The notes: generated by a model not told the origin, from the letters alone. A stretch of 64,000 nt of DNA from Treponema socranskii subsp. paredis ATCC 35535 (GCA_000413015.1 KE332515.1:1257702-1321701), one strand, 5' to 3'. Shown: positions 1-9,708, numbered from the stretch's first letter. Numbers and translations: made by a program.

Positions 1-1025
1 TACCAATACGCAGGGCTTTCCGCGCTGCCGCCGAACGAAAATTTGCTCTGCATCAAAAATACGGCGCCCGCTCCGGCGTGTATGCCGAGATTCAAACGGT
101 GCTTGATGATAGGATACACGTATGCAGCATTGACGTGCGTCAGCATAAGCGCACCGTCGAGCGTATAATCGTCGAACTGTTTCCGCAGCATTGCCGCACT
201 GTAATTTACGTTAAACCCGAAGTGACCGTAGGTTCTTTTAAACGGCAGCACGGTAAAGCGGAAAGCTCCGCCCAAAGGAGCGACGGTACGATTATAATAC
301 GTTTTGAATACGCTTTCTCCCGTAAAGCCCGTAAATGCGTAACCGAGCGAAACGTAAGTATCGACCGGTTTTTGAAAGCGAAAAATCACTTCTTCGCTTT
401 TATCGGAGAGACCGCTTTTGTCGCGCGCAATAAAGACATAGGTACCCGGCTGAAATCTGTTCGCATTCAATTCGAAGCGCGCCTTTTTGCCGTCTTTCGA
501 CACTTCCGCAGGCTCGAGCGTTATCGTCCCGCCGCCCGACTTTTCAAATACGAAAACGGTATCGTCGAAAAAATTGCCGCCCGTAACGCTGAATTTTCCG
601 TCGAAAAATTCGTCAAGGTAAATGAGGCGCGGCGACACGGATTCGACTTCCGGCTGATAGGCGATCAATATATCGAAATTCCGATACGCGCTTGTGGCTT
701 CTTTTTGTTCGAGTAAATTGATGACGGTTACTTTATAGCGGTAATTTCCCGGAGGCAGCGACACGTCGATAAAATTATCGCGTACGATTTTTTTGTCGAT
801 TTCATGCCAAGAGCCTGCCGCATCTCTTTGTTCGAGTCGGAATTCAAAGCCGAATATATCGTTGATGGCTTCCCATGACAGGCGCTGATAGAGCACCGCA
901 CCCGCTTCCCCCTCTTGTATAAAATAGTGCTTATCGGAATCGGAGCGGCCGCCTCTGCTCTGTGCGGCGAGCGGAAACAGCAAAAGCAGGCACAAAATCG
1001 CCGCGGTACATCGCTTATTTTCCAT
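1..1025 (-). CDS. Exported protein with Fn3-like and TIG-like segments and a beta-barrel-like C-terminal part (partial)
   Basis: The frame runs from an ATG at 1025 to the left edge, so the C-terminus is missing. Residues 1-22 form a signal peptide (MENKRCTAAILCLLLLFPLA, then AQS). A segment of the same type as the repeats in the neighbouring FecR protein follows (LSWEAI ... LPPGNYRYKV), then a TIG/IPT-like stretch (VESVSPRLIY ... VTGGNFFDD). From about residue 200 the alternating pattern (YVSLGYAFTGF, YGHFGFNVNY, LNLGIHAGAGAVF) suggests amphipathic strands of an outer membrane barrel. The start overlaps the stop of the upstream FecR gene by 11 bp, so the two are probably co-translated. I do not recognise a named family. 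The signal peptide is clear, the barrel is inference. Confidence 0.75.
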   Translation of the reverse strand, partial: MENKRCTAAILCLLLLFPLAAQSRGGRSDSDKHYFIQEGEAGAVLYQRLSWEAINDIFGFEFRLEQRDAAGSWHEIDKKIVRDNFIDVSLPPGNYRYKVTVINLLEQKEATSAYRNFDILIAYQPEVESVSPRLIYLDEFFDGKFSVTGGNFFDDTVFVFEKSGGGTITLEPAEVSKDGKKARFELNANRFQPGTYVFIARDKSGLSDKSEEVIFRFQKPVDTYVSLGYAFTGFTGESVFKTYYNRTVAPLGGAFRFTVLPFKRTYGHFGFNVNYSAAMLRKQFDDYTLDGALMLTHVNAAYVYPIIKHRLNLGIHAGAGAVFLMQSKFSFGGSAESPAYW

Positions 1026-3966
1026 AGAGCACTCCGGGCGCATCGGTTTCCACCGATGCCGCTTTCGGCAAATCGATGACGAAGCGGCGGCTCGAAACAA
1101 TGCCGTTTTGAAACAGCGTGCCGTCTTTCAGCCGCCGCTCAGGTATCGCTTCCGCATAAAAAATTCCGCGTGACAATTGTGCGAGATCGGTAAACTCGAA
1201 CGTACAGTCGCCGCCCGTACGGGAAGATGCCGCCGGAGCGGTGATTTCGCGCTCGAAAATCTTTTGCTTTTTTTCGTTGTAAAGGCGGATTACGTAGTGT
1301 GTCGCTTCTCCGTTCTTTTTCCAGCGGAACACGATGCTCCGGTTTGATTTGAAAAAGCTTACACCGAGCGTTTCGCCGTCGGCAGGGAATACGAAAGCGA
1401 CCTTTTCAAGCGGCGGTATCGGTAAAACGGTAAAACTGCTGTCCTGCAGCGACGATATGTCGAATCCATCTCCGGTCGCAGCAATAACCCTCCACCTATA
1501 GTTTCCCGCCGTAAGCGGCGGAAGCTTTACGGAAAAAGAAGGATCCGAAACGGAAAGCACGCTGCCTCTTTGCCCCGCCTTTTCGAGCACGAGGCGGCTT
1601 TTTACGGGTTTTTCAACGGAAGACCACTTCAAAAGACCGGGATTCAGCGCCGCATCCACACCGCCGATCTTTGCATTGTGTTCGGGCGATACGAGTTCTA
1701 CCGGACGCAAGTGCTTGAGCATAAAGGCTTTATCGGCGGCGTAACTGTAACGCCTGCTCGACGTCAGCGTCGAAGATGCAAAGCCCTGCACGCTCATTAT
1801 ATAATCGCCGTCCTGTATGGACTGGAGCGCCATCTCCACATCGGTATCGGTGATGTACAGATTTTCGTACAGCGGTTCGGAATTCAAACCGGGCTTCGTG
1901 ATCTTCACTTGATAATAATCTGCGCCGGGAACGGCAGTCCACGCAAAGGTATTCTTTTTTTTCGGATGAATGACAACTACATCCCCTATGCCCACGAGTT
2001 CGGGCGGAGGAAGTGCGGGCGCTACGGTCAATCGTTTCGGCTGTGTTTCGAGCGCTTCAAATTCGCTTTTGACCGACACGCGCCAAAAATAATCGCCTTG
2101 CGGCAAAACGATCCCGTCGATACCGGAGCCCTGCGTTTTCACATTCAGTACGGGAGATGAAAAATCTTCCGAAGCGGATACTTGAAAACGCTGCTCGCCT
2201 TCCAAATTCGTCTTCCACGTAAAGCGCGTGTCGAGACACAGCGTATCTGCCAAAACATAATTGTCGGGAGGAAAGAGCGAACGCAAAACGACTTCGTTAT
2301 CGCGGCTGCGAAATGCGGAATGAGCGCTCGAAGTTAAACGCTCGCCGTTTTTGTCGAGTCCTTCCACCATCCAATAGTAAGTTCCGTTCGGAAGCGTTTT
2401 CGCGGCATTTTTCAATTCACAGTAATTGATATCGCTTGTACGCTCGACAACGGCGTCAAGCATGGATTCGCTTTTTGCGATAACGAGCCGATATTTTACC
2501 GCTTCGCCCGCACGCTTCCACGAAAAGGCCAGACTTTTTCCGTCGGCTGTATCCGCGATCGCGCTCGGAGAAATCAGTTCGATAGGGGGAAGTTCTTTTT
2601 GCTTTTCGATCGAAAACGCCGACACTTCCGACGGCTTTGCCGTTACGCTTTCATCCGCAATATAATTCGGCGTCACCCGCCAATACCACACCCCTTCGCG
2701 CAAATTCGGCAAGGTTACCGTCTCTCCGCTCACGTGCTTACGCACCGCGGGATTACGCATATCGGGATTGTCTGCGGCTTCGAGCGTATACGATAAAGAA
2801 ACTTCGTTGCCCTTCCACAAAAAGCGCACCGCGGGGATCGTCTCCTTATACGCAAAGCGGCGATCGGGCGCAGGTTCAAGCGGCACGGGAGGAGGAGCAT
2901 CCAAAACGATAAACTTTCCCGAATCCGCCGATTCGTCGCGCGCTCCCCTGTCTGCCGCATAGATCCGCCAATATACGGTTCCCGCTTCTTCATAGAGCGT
3001 CACCTCTTGCAATCCTTTAACCGAAAGTCTGCGGGCGTTTGTAAAATTCCGGTTACGAGAAGTTTCCAAAAAAAGTTCGGTATTGTCGGGAAACGAACTC
3101 CGCCACGAAAACGATACCGGAAGCACCCGCTTATATTGATTGATAAGTCTTGCTCCCGGAGCAGGGCGTATCATGGACACTGCGGCTTTATTCCCCGCCT
3201 GTACGACGTCTCCCTCGGAGAGCACCGTCGGTTGTACGGCGGCTGCAGCGCCGCTTCGCACCGCACGCGCATCGGATCCTGCCTCTTCGAGCGCGGTCAT
3301 GGCCGCGCTTCCTTTTTCAACCGTCAAACGGAGCATGCCGCCTGCAGATGCGCTTTCTCCCCGGACGGCGCTTCCGCGCTCGGCATCTTTTCCCGCAAAG
3401 ATACTGCCGGAGGAAGAGGTTTCACCCGTCGGCGTTAAAACGTTTCCCGCCTCTTTTTCGGCACTTTCGAATTTCTGCACATGCAGCACGGAATCTTTTT
3501 CAACTGCAACGGAAACGTCGTCCGCTTTGACCGCAACTTTCGAACCGACAGTCTGTACGGAAACGCTTCCCTCGGCAACCTGCACGGCCGTTTCGTCTTT
3601 TTGTGCCTGCTTGAAAATCTGGATCATCGTATTCGCGCCGACGTTTATGACGTTTTGATCGGGAAAATAAATCGTCGCTTCGGATGAAGGCGCGGTTCGG
3701 ATAATGTCCCCGTTATATACGGGCGAATACTGCACGGGCCTGTCCCACACGGAGCGGTCGAGAAATTTGCGCTGTACGCTTTTGTATTTATACGAAACGG
3801 TTGCGACAGGCGTCTTATCGTTCCGCTCGATCGTTTTATTTAAATTATTAAAAAATAAAAATGCGGTACATCCGATGACGGACAGAGAAAAGAGCACAAC
3901 GAAGATATCCTGCAATACGCCCGATACGGAATCAGGACTGTATTTTGTATTTCTTTTCATCTTCAT
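1015..3966 (-). CDS. FecR-domain protein with seven Fn3-like repeats, membrane anchored
   Basis: 983 aa. One N-terminal membrane segment (about residues 18-42) leaves the rest outside the cytoplasm. Residues about 60-150 form a FecR-type domain (GDIIRTAPSSEATIYFPDQ, VGANTMIQIF, VAEGSVSVQTVG). The remainder holds seven related segments, each opening with an FxWK-like strand and closing with a G-x-Y-x-W-x-V strand: FSWRS, FLWKG, FSWKR, FTWKT, FAWTA, LKWSS and FRWKK, with closings such as YYWMV and YFWRV. That is the Fn3-like architecture seen in many spirochaete FecR proteins of unknown function. A long low-complexity stretch rich in A, G, S and E (about 165-260) separates FecR from the repeats. 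The start ATG at 3966 lies inside the end of the cyclase gene (35 bp overlap; an alternative ATG is at 3960), which points to translational coupling. Role is inferred as envelope or ligand-sensing scaffold. Confidence 0.85.
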   Translation of the reverse strand: MKMKRNTKYSPDSVSGVLQDIFVVLFSLSVIGCTAFLFFNNLNKTIERNDKTPVATVSYKYKSVQRKFLDRSVWDRPVQYSPVYNGDIIRTAPSSEATIYFPDQNVINVGANTMIQIFKQAQKDETAVQVAEGSVSVQTVGSKVAVKADDVSVAVEKDSVLHVQKFESAEKEAGNVLTPTGETSSSGSIFAGKDAERGSAVRGESASAGGMLRLTVEKGSAAMTALEEAGSDARAVRSGAAAAVQPTVLSEGDVVQAGNKAAVSMIRPAPGARLINQYKRVLPVSFSWRSSFPDNTELFLETSRNRNFTNARRLSVKGLQEVTLYEEAGTVYWRIYAADRGARDESADSGKFIVLDAPPPVPLEPAPDRRFAYKETIPAVRFLWKGNEVSLSYTLEAADNPDMRNPAVRKHVSGETVTLPNLREGVWYWRVTPNYIADESVTAKPSEVSAFSIEKQKELPPIELISPSAIADTADGKSLAFSWKRAGEAVKYRLVIAKSESMLDAVVERTSDINYCELKNAAKTLPNGTYYWMVEGLDKNGERLTSSAHSAFRSRDNEVVLRSLFPPDNYVLADTLCLDTRFTWKTNLEGEQRFQVSASEDFSSPVLNVKTQGSGIDGIVLPQGDYFWRVSVKSEFEALETQPKRLTVAPALPPPELVGIGDVVVIHPKKKNTFAWTAVPGADYYQVKITKPGLNSEPLYENLYITDTDVEMALQSIQDGDYIMSVQGFASSTLTSSRRYSYAADKAFMLKHLRPVELVSPEHNAKIGGVDAALNPGLLKWSSVEKPVKSRLVLEKAGQRGSVLSVSDPSFSVKLPPLTAGNYRWRVIAATGDGFDISSLQDSSFTVLPIPPLEKVAFVFPADGETLGVSFFKSNRSIVFRWKKNGEATHYVIRLYNEKKQKIFEREITAPAASSRTGGDCTFEFTDLAQLSRGIFYAEAIPERRLKDGTLFQNGIVSSRRFVIDLPKAASVETDAPGVLYGK

Positions 3967-5836
3967 TGAGATCTACCTTTGCAAAATCGGGAGTCGGGAT
4001 TCCGAGCACTTGTCTGATCTGCGCAAGCGACTTCGGACCTTTCGCGCCTGCGCCGGGAATGTCGCTTTCGTCGGGCATATTGACGACGGCAAACATGCGA
4101 AGCGGCTTTTCTTTGCCTTTGACGGTAACGGACGGCATCTCTTCGACGAGTACGCGGTCGCGTACAAGCTCATAGGTGTATTCGGTAATGAGGATGTCCG
4201 TACCGAGCGGCTTATTGAGCGCTTCCGTGCGGGAAGCGAGGTTTACGGCGTCCCCGATGACCGTATACTCCATACGCTGCGTCGAACCGATTTGACCTGC
4301 AACGACGGGGCCGGAATTGATACCGCATCCTATGCGGATAATGGGTTTTTTATCTCCGCCGCGTCCGCGGTTAAAGACTATGAGCGCAGCCCGCATACGG
4401 AGCGCCGCGCGGATGCAGTTGAGCGCGTCTTCTTTCGGACTTCCCGCCGAAGTCGGAGCGCCCCACACGCTCATAACCGCGTCTCCGATAAATTTGTCGA
4501 CGACGCCGTGTGTCATGTTCACGCATTCGACCATCGCCGTCATATATTCGTTCAAAAACTCGACGACTTCCGCCGGCGTAAGTTTTTCGGAAATCGAAGT
4601 GAACGAGCGGATATCGGAAAAGAAAACCGTTACGTCCTTCGTTTCCCCTCCGAGCGCAAGCTCGCCGCGCATGGCAAGCTCGGCGATTTCTTTATTGATA
4701 AAGCGGCCGAAAGAATCTTTGAGACGCTCGCGTTCGGCAAGCCCCTTGCTCATCTTTACGAAGCTCGACGTCAAAAGACCGATTTCATCTCTCGTTTTCG
4801 GCTTCAAATCGAGTTCGAACTCTCCCTGCTCGATCTGCTCTGCGGCACGCGCAAGCGTTTTTACCGGACGGCTGATCGACTTGGAAAAAAACCAGATGAA
4901 CATAACGGAGAGAAACAAAACGATGATGCTCAAATAAATATTGCGCTTGGTCGTTTCGGCAACCGGCTCCAAAAGAACGGCGGCGTCCGCCGTCGTCAAA
5001 ACGGCGAGCTCACCGAAAGAAAGGCGGCGGTACGAACCGAAATATTTTTTGCCGTCTTCGTCGGTAACGAGGAGCTGACGGTTCGTATCTCCGTTTTCCC
5101 TCATCTGCGTAAAAAGCGGAAAATTGCCGACATTGGCGCCGTTTTTTACCAAATTGAAATCCGGATGAATTAAAATATCACCCTCGCCGTTTACCAAATA
5201 CGTCGTCTGCAGCGTACCCGCACCGAAACTGTCGGAAAGTTTTTCGGCGGAAAAAAAGACAGCCAAGCCCTGCCGCAAACCTTTTTCCGTGTACGGCCAG
5301 CATAGCACGAGCATAGGGATATCGAATACCGGAGAAGCGTTTATCACGTGCGTAATACCGCGTTCCGTCTGCAGCATCGTATCGCGCGACTGCGCCAAAA
5401 AAGCGTCAATGAGCGAAGGATCCAATTCGTTCGATAAAAAAAACGGCGTACTCAAAAGCTTTCGTTCCAAGCCGCCCTGTCTCCTCGAATCGGTAACCAA
5501 AACGGCAGCGACCGACGGATTGCGTTCAAAATAAAAATCCGCCGTTTCTTTGGCAAAAGAACTCGTACTTCCCGTTCTGTTTAAAATATCCAACAGCAAA
5601 AACGCATTTGCGCGGAGCGATGACAGATCTTTTTCAGCCAAACTCGCCGCCTGCGCATTTACCGTGCTGTTGTTTTCTTCCGCGCTGATGCGGACATCCT
5701 GTCCGCCGAACCACGTAACCAAAAGAGTTATAACGCCGAGCGACAAAATCGTAAGCACCGAAATAATGAGAACGAGTTTTGCGCCGATTGAAAATTTGAC
5801 GTTTTTCCGAATATTGTCTTTTTCCGCTTCTTTCAT
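3932..5836 (-). CDS. Class III adenylate/guanylate cyclase with extracytoplasmic sensor and HAMP
   Basis: 634 aa from the ATG at 5836. TM1 (about residues 15-38), a sensor domain of about 280 residues outside the membrane, TM2 (IYLSIIVLFLSVMFIWFF), HAMP (KSISRPVKTLARAAEQIEQG) and a C-terminal class III cyclase domain. The metal-binding aspartate is in VTVFFSDIRSF, the second conserved block is VVDKFIGDAVMSVWGAP, and the transition-state block RMEYTVIGDAVNLASR carries the conserved N and R. The lysine in VDKFIGD is usual for adenylate rather than guanylate cyclases, so cAMP is the likely product. The longer open frame to 5950 is rejected: a -10 box ends 6 nt before this ATG, which implies a leaderless message, and GAGGG touches the ATG too closely to be a normal SD. 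It sits between an MCP and a FecR protein, so a shared stimulus is plausible. Confidence 0.9.
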   Translation of the reverse strand: MKEAEKDNIRKNVKFSIGAKLVLIISVLTILSLGVITLLVTWFGGQDVRISAEENNSTVNAQAASLAEKDLSSLRANAFLLLDILNRTGSTSSFAKETADFYFERNPSVAAVLVTDSRRQGGLERKLLSTPFFLSNELDPSLIDAFLAQSRDTMLQTERGITHVINASPVFDIPMLVLCWPYTEKGLRQGLAVFFSAEKLSDSFGAGTLQTTYLVNGEGDILIHPDFNLVKNGANVGNFPLFTQMRENGDTNRQLLVTDEDGKKYFGSYRRLSFGELAVLTTADAAVLLEPVAETTKRNIYLSIIVLFLSVMFIWFFSKSISRPVKTLARAAEQIEQGEFELDLKPKTRDEIGLLTSSFVKMSKGLAERERLKDSFGRFINKEIAELAMRGELALGGETKDVTVFFSDIRSFTSISEKLTPAEVVEFLNEYMTAMVECVNMTHGVVDKFIGDAVMSVWGAPTSAGSPKEDALNCIRAALRMRAALIVFNRGRGGDKKPIIRIGCGINSGPVVAGQIGSTQRMEYTVIGDAVNLASRTEALNKPLGTDILITEYTYELVRDRVLVEEMPSVTVKGKEKPLRMFAVVNMPDESDIPGAGAKGPKSLAQIRQVLGIPTPDFAKVDLNEDEKKYKIQS

Positions 5837-5842
5837 ACCCTC

Positions 5843-5871
5843 ATCATATAATAAATTTATGAAAAGGGCAA
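5843..5871 (-). promoter_or_regulatory. Promoter of the cyclase gene, predicted leaderless
   Basis: On the minus strand TTGCCC (5866-5871), 17-nt spacer, TATGAT (5843-5848), then 6 nt (GAGGGT) to the ATG at 5836. Transcription would begin at or next to the A of the start codon. Confidence 0.55.
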
Positions 5872-5954
5872 TTATTAATAAGAAGCATACGGCATTATCG
5901 GGAAGAGTATACAGCACGCGAAGCGCGGTACGGCACCGCGCACTGTACACGCAC

Positions 5955-7829
5955 CTAGCGGTTTACGGTAAAGGTGTTGATTTCATCCGAAAGTTTTTGT
6001 ATGTTTTCGCGGTTTGCAGTCGTCGCGGTTTCGGCATTCTGCACCGAGTGGATGATCGACTGAGCGCCGTTTGCCATTTCAGTCATAGCGCTGTTGATCT
6101 CTTCCGTCAAACCGGCAAGAGAAGTCATCTCCGACGCGATCTGCTTACCGCCGTTCGTCAATTCGGCAGACCTCTTTACAACAAGTTCGATCGTGGATTT
6201 GATTTCGGTCATGGCTTCGAGTACGTGAGAACTGCCCGTAGTCTGTTCCTGCATGGCGGACATAACGGTGCGGTTCTGCTCGGTAACGTCGTCGGCAAGA
6301 GAAAAGATCGTATCGAATTGATTTTTTACCTGCGTCGTGCCGTTGGATACCTGCTGAATCGATTCCTGAAGTTCCTGCAGCTGTTCGCTGATCGTTTTAC
6401 CCTGCTCGTTCGACTGTTCGGCGAGCTTTCTGATTTCGTCGGAAACGACGGAAAAACCCTTACCCGCTTCGCCCGCGTGTGCAGCTTCGATAGCTGCGTT
6501 CATAGCGAGAAGGTTCGTCTGATCGGCTATACTCTGGATGATATTACTCGCTTCAAGCAAACCTTCGGAGCGTTCGAGAACGTCGCGCGCACGGTCGACC
6601 GCCTGTTCTATGGCGGCGCGTCCGTTATCAGAGGCGTCACTGAGCTTTTGCGCTGCAACACCGCTCGCTCTCAAAGTACTCGTAACCGATCGGATATTTG
6701 CGACCATCTGTTCGACCGCAGTCGACGACGAATCGATACTTGTTTTTTCGTATTCGATATTTTTATCAAGTTCGTTGATATAGGAAACCATGTTTTTGAC
6801 CGTCGCCTGAGCTTCTTCGACTCCGGCCGCCTGGTTGACGATTTTGCTTTTTACCGATTCGATATTCGCAACGATTTGCAAAATACTCGAAGAGGTTTCA
6901 CCCATACCTTCGGAAAGATTGCCCGCCGAATCGGTAGAAACGGCGACCGTACTCATAATGGCGCGGAGCAGGCGGCGCATGACATTGTAAAATTGATTTA
7001 AGTCCGCCGTAAGCACGCCGAAATCGTCGCGGCTCGTTACGACTATACTCCGCTGCGTATAATCGTTTTTGGAAAGATACGAAGAAAATCGCGTAATGGC
7101 TCTGATACGCTTATTCATGCTTCGTATAAAAAGGAAAGAGTCCAAAACGGCGACGGTACTCGTTACGATCAGAATGGGCAAAACGCGGGCAAAAAAGAGC
7201 GGCACCGTATCCATATCGGCGTTTCCTTTGGAAAACATAGGAGCCAATACTAAAAATATAACGCCCAAAAAACTGAAGCCCGTGATGAACGTATTTCTCG
7301 CCATAACCGAAAGCGTTATATATTCTTTCTTTATAGGAAGGTTATGGATATGATCTTCGAATATTTCGGAAAACGGGACATACATAAGCAGGCCGAACAA
7401 AAACGTCGTACCTTCGGCAACAAAAAACCACACGAGGGGATCGTATTCGATGCCCTGCATACGGCAGCTTATCGTCGAAAATATAAACATGGCCGCACCG
7501 TTGAGGTTTATCGCCAAAATACTGATCGCTTCGAAATTCCTTACCATGCGGTTCGTTTTTACGACCGACGCTTGAGAGCCGTCGTATTTGATGATGGCAT
7601 TTTCATAGTAAGTGTAGAGGATAAAAGGAATGATGATATTGAAAATCACGGCGCCGATATAGTTCATGGGCGTCATAGCCATTTTCATCATATCCGACAT
7701 GGAAATAGCGCGGATAAAAACGAGAATGGGGCCGCAAGTCAAAAGCGGTAAAAAAAACGCTACGGAAAAAAACGTTCTCATAGCGGGCTTGAATTTTTCG
7801 ATTAACCTGATGGAATTTGTATCGCTCAT
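5955..7829 (-). CDS. Methyl-accepting chemotaxis protein with multi-span membrane sensor
   Basis: 624 aa. Unlike the classical two-TM receptors, the N-terminal 240 residues hold about six hydrophobic segments (for example YIGAVIFNIIIPFILYTYY, ITGFSFLGVIFLVLAPMF, VLPILIVTSTVAVLDSFLF) without a large periplasmic domain. A HAMP-like region (about 245-300) leads into the coiled-coil signalling domain. The hairpin tip, which contacts CheA and CheW, is in EAAHAGEAGKGFSVVSDEIR with the usual flanks NLLAMNAA and KLAEQSNEQG. It would localise to polar chemoreceptor arrays. The SD is AAGAGG, 6 nt before the ATG. No che genes are nearby. The ligand cannot be told from sequence; a membrane-embedded sensor suggests energy or lipid-soluble cues, which is inference. 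Confidence 0.92.
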   Translation of the reverse strand: MSDTNSIRLIEKFKPAMRTFFSVAFFLPLLTCGPILVFIRAISMSDMMKMAMTPMNYIGAVIFNIIIPFILYTYYENAIIKYDGSQASVVKTNRMVRNFEAISILAINLNGAAMFIFSTISCRMQGIEYDPLVWFFVAEGTTFLFGLLMYVPFSEIFEDHIHNLPIKKEYITLSVMARNTFITGFSFLGVIFLVLAPMFSKGNADMDTVPLFFARVLPILIVTSTVAVLDSFLFIRSMNKRIRAITRFSSYLSKNDYTQRSIVVTSRDDFGVLTADLNQFYNVMRRLLRAIMSTVAVSTDSAGNLSEGMGETSSSILQIVANIESVKSKIVNQAAGVEEAQATVKNMVSYINELDKNIEYEKTSIDSSSTAVEQMVANIRSVTSTLRASGVAAQKLSDASDNGRAAIEQAVDRARDVLERSEGLLEASNIIQSIADQTNLLAMNAAIEAAHAGEAGKGFSVVSDEIRKLAEQSNEQGKTISEQLQELQESIQQVSNGTTQVKNQFDTIFSLADDVTEQNRTVMSAMQEQTTGSSHVLEAMTEIKSTIELVVKRSAELTNGGKQIASEMTSLAGLTEEINSAMTEMANGAQSIIHSVQNAETATTANRENIQKLSDEINTFTVNR

Positions 7830-7879
7830 GCAAAACCTCTTAAACCGTACAGCTTGATTTACAGCTCATCAATTTACCA

Positions 7880-7908
7880 ATTATAATACATAATTATATA
7901 ATTTTCAA
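7880..7908 (-). promoter_or_regulatory. Sigma-70 type promoter of the MCP gene
   Basis: Minus strand TTGAAA (7903-7908), exactly 17 nt, TATAAT (7880-7885). Predicted leader of about 45 nt, which includes the AAGAGG SD. Confidence 0.7.
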
Positions 7909-7953
7909 TCGATTTATCCGAGTATTTTTTACCGGCGCCTCCGGCCCGCCGTT

Positions 7954-8742
7954 TTACGAAAGCAAAAGGCGATCGTTTGCTTCTCCGCCTGCGGCATCGA
8001 AACGCTTTAATAAATCTTCGACGCGGAGATTTTTCTTTTCGTCGCCCCGCACGTCGTAGATGATACGTCCCTCGCTCATCATGATGAGGCGGTTGCCGCA
8101 GCGTATCGCGTCTTTCATATTGTGCGTCACCATAAAGGTCGTCAGTCTTTCGTCGGCGACAAAGGTTTCCGTCAAATCGAGCACTTTTTTCGCGGTTTTC
8201 GGATCGAGGGCGGCAGTGTGTTCGTCGAGCAAAAGCAGTTTCGGTTTTTGCAGCGTCGCCATGAGCAGCGTAAGCGCTTGACGCTGTCCGCCGGAAAGAA
8301 GACCGACTTTACTCGTCATACGCTTTTCGAGCCCCAAACCGAGAAGGGCGAGCTTTTCGCGATAGAGCGTGCGTTCGGCAGGCTGCACGCCCCATGAAAG
8401 CGTTCTCCGCTTACCCCTCCTCATCGCAAGCGCGAGGTTTTCTTCGATCTGCATATTTGCCGCCGTCCCCATCATCGGATCCTGAAACACACGGCCCAAG
8501 TATTTCGCACGCACGTATTCGGGCATGCCGGTCAAATCCATACCGTCGAGAAAAAGAGAACCCGTGTCGGTAAAGTGAATACCTGCGATGAGATTGAGCA
8601 GCGTCGATTTCCCCGCGCCGTTTCCCCCGATAACCGTGATAAAATCCCCGTCGTCGATTTCAAGATTGATATTTTTGAGCGCGACCTTTTCGGTGATCGT
8701 TCCGCGGTTGAATGTTTTCGATACGTTGAATAATTTTAACAT
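7954..8742 (-). CDS. ABC importer ATP-binding protein
   Basis: 262 aa nucleotide-binding subunit. Walker A is GGNGAGKSTL, the Q-loop is RVFQDPMMG, the signature motif is LSGGQRQALTL, Walker B is LLLLDEHTAALDP and the switch histidine is in FMVTHNMKDA. The gene starts 3 nt after the stop of the permease gene. Its family is that of the uncharacterised-substrate importers made of a COG2984 binding lipoprotein, a COG4120 permease and a COG1101 ATPase. Relatives in Firmicutes and spirochaetes have been linked to tryptophan or other amino acids, but nothing here (no T-box, no trp genes) fixes the substrate. The subunit acts on the cytoplasmic face of the inner membrane and powers uptake. Confidence 0.93.
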   Translation of the reverse strand: MLKLFNVSKTFNRGTITEKVALKNINLEIDDGDFITVIGGNGAGKSTLLNLIAGIHFTDTGSLFLDGMDLTGMPEYVRAKYLGRVFQDPMMGTAANMQIEENLALAMRRGKRRTLSWGVQPAERTLYREKLALLGLGLEKRMTSKVGLLSGGQRQALTLLMATLQKPKLLLLDEHTAALDPKTAKKVLDLTETFVADERLTTFMVTHNMKDAIRCGNRLIMMSEGRIIYDVRGDEKKNLRVEDLLKRFDAAGGEANDRLLLS

Positions 8743-8745
8743 CGC

Positions 8746-9708
8746 TTATTTTCCTGCCGTGTCGGTCACGTCCGTATCGCGCGGAACTTCCGCATCCGAA
8801 GCATTCGTGCCGGGTATAGCCGAACGGCGGCGGTGAGCAACCCGCTCTTTGACGACGGGAACGGAAAGGGAAGATGCGACGATGATCGCCGTAAACAATT
8901 TCAAATCGGTCGATTTCAATCCGAGCTGCAGTACGATCGCGATGACGATTCGATAAATGACCGAACCGAATACGACCGCCGAAAGCCTATACCAAAACGC
9001 AAAGCGCTTTCCGAATACCACTTCCCCGATGATGATCGACGCGAGCCCTATGACAATGACGCCCGTTCCCATACCGACGTCCGCGTATCCCTGACTCTGC
9101 GCGACAAGTCCGCCCGACAGCGCGACGAAACCGTTTGCGAGCATGAGACCGAGTATTTTCATCGTGTCCGTGTTGACGCCGAGCGCTCTCACCATCCGCT
9201 CGTTGTTTCCCGTCGCACGCATGGCGCTACCGATTTCCGTTCCGAAAAACCAATACATAAGAGCGACGATACACGCGACAAAAACGGCACCGACGGCAAG
9301 CGAAGCGTTCGCCGCGGTAAAACCGCACTTATCGGTAAAAAAGGTCAGTACCGTATTGACGCCGAGCAGCGGCGTATTGGCCTTGCCCATAATACGGATA
9401 TTGACGGAATACAAAGCGATCATCGTGAGGATGCTCGCGAGCAGCACGTGTATTTTTATTTTCGTGTGCAAAAGACCGGTCGCAAGACCCGCAAGCATAC
9501 CTGCCGCAAAAGCCGTCAAAAGCGAAAGGAGCGGATGCACGCCGTGCGCGATGAGTACGCCCGAAACCGCCCCGCCCGTCGCAAAACTTCCGTCGACGGT
9601 GAGATCGGCTATATCGAGGATTCGAAACGTAATGTATACGCCGAGCGTCATCACGCTCCATAAAATACCCACGGCAAGGGCGCCGTGCACAGCAAACAAC
9701 AAACCCAT
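8746..9708 (-). CDS. ABC importer permease
   Basis: 320 aa integral membrane protein with about eight hydrophobic segments (MGLLFAVHGALAVGILWSVM at the start, then LLSLLTAFAAGMLAGLATG, LMLANGFVALSGGLVAQSQG and VIVIGLASIIIGEVVFG). The middle block ALSGGLVAQSQGYADVGMG is typical of the BPD_transp_2 permease family (LivH/RbsC-like fold), which fits the COG4120 type. The C-terminal 30 residues after VKERVAHRRR are hydrophilic and look like a non-conserved tail. It lies between the binding protein (37-91 nt upstream on the transcript) and the ATPase, so it is the middle gene of a three-gene operon. A single permease gene implies a homodimer. Confidence 0.9.
   Translation of the reverse strand: MGLLFAVHGALAVGILWSVMTLGVYITFRILDIADLTVDGSFATGGAVSGVLIAHGVHPLLSLLTAFAAGMLAGLATGLLHTKIKIHVLLASILTMIALYSVNIRIMGKANTPLLGVNTVLTFFTDKCGFTAANASLAVGAVFVACIVALMYWFFGTEIGSAMRATGNNERMVRALGVNTDTMKILGLMLANGFVALSGGLVAQSQGYADVGMGTGVIVIGLASIIIGEVVFGKRFAFWYRLSAVVFGSVIYRIVIAIVLQLGLKSTDLKLFTAIIVASSLSVPVVKERVAHRRRSAIPGTNASDAEVPRDTDVTDTAGK

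Noticed and set aside
3704..5173. Plus-strand open frame of 489 codons opposite the FecR and cyclase genes
   Set aside because: Antisense shadow of two well-supported genes with recognisable domains.
5837..5950. N-terminal 38-residue extension of the cyclase
   Set aside because: It covers the promoter elements and adds a hydrophobic stretch before the real TM1; the ATG at 5836 fits better.
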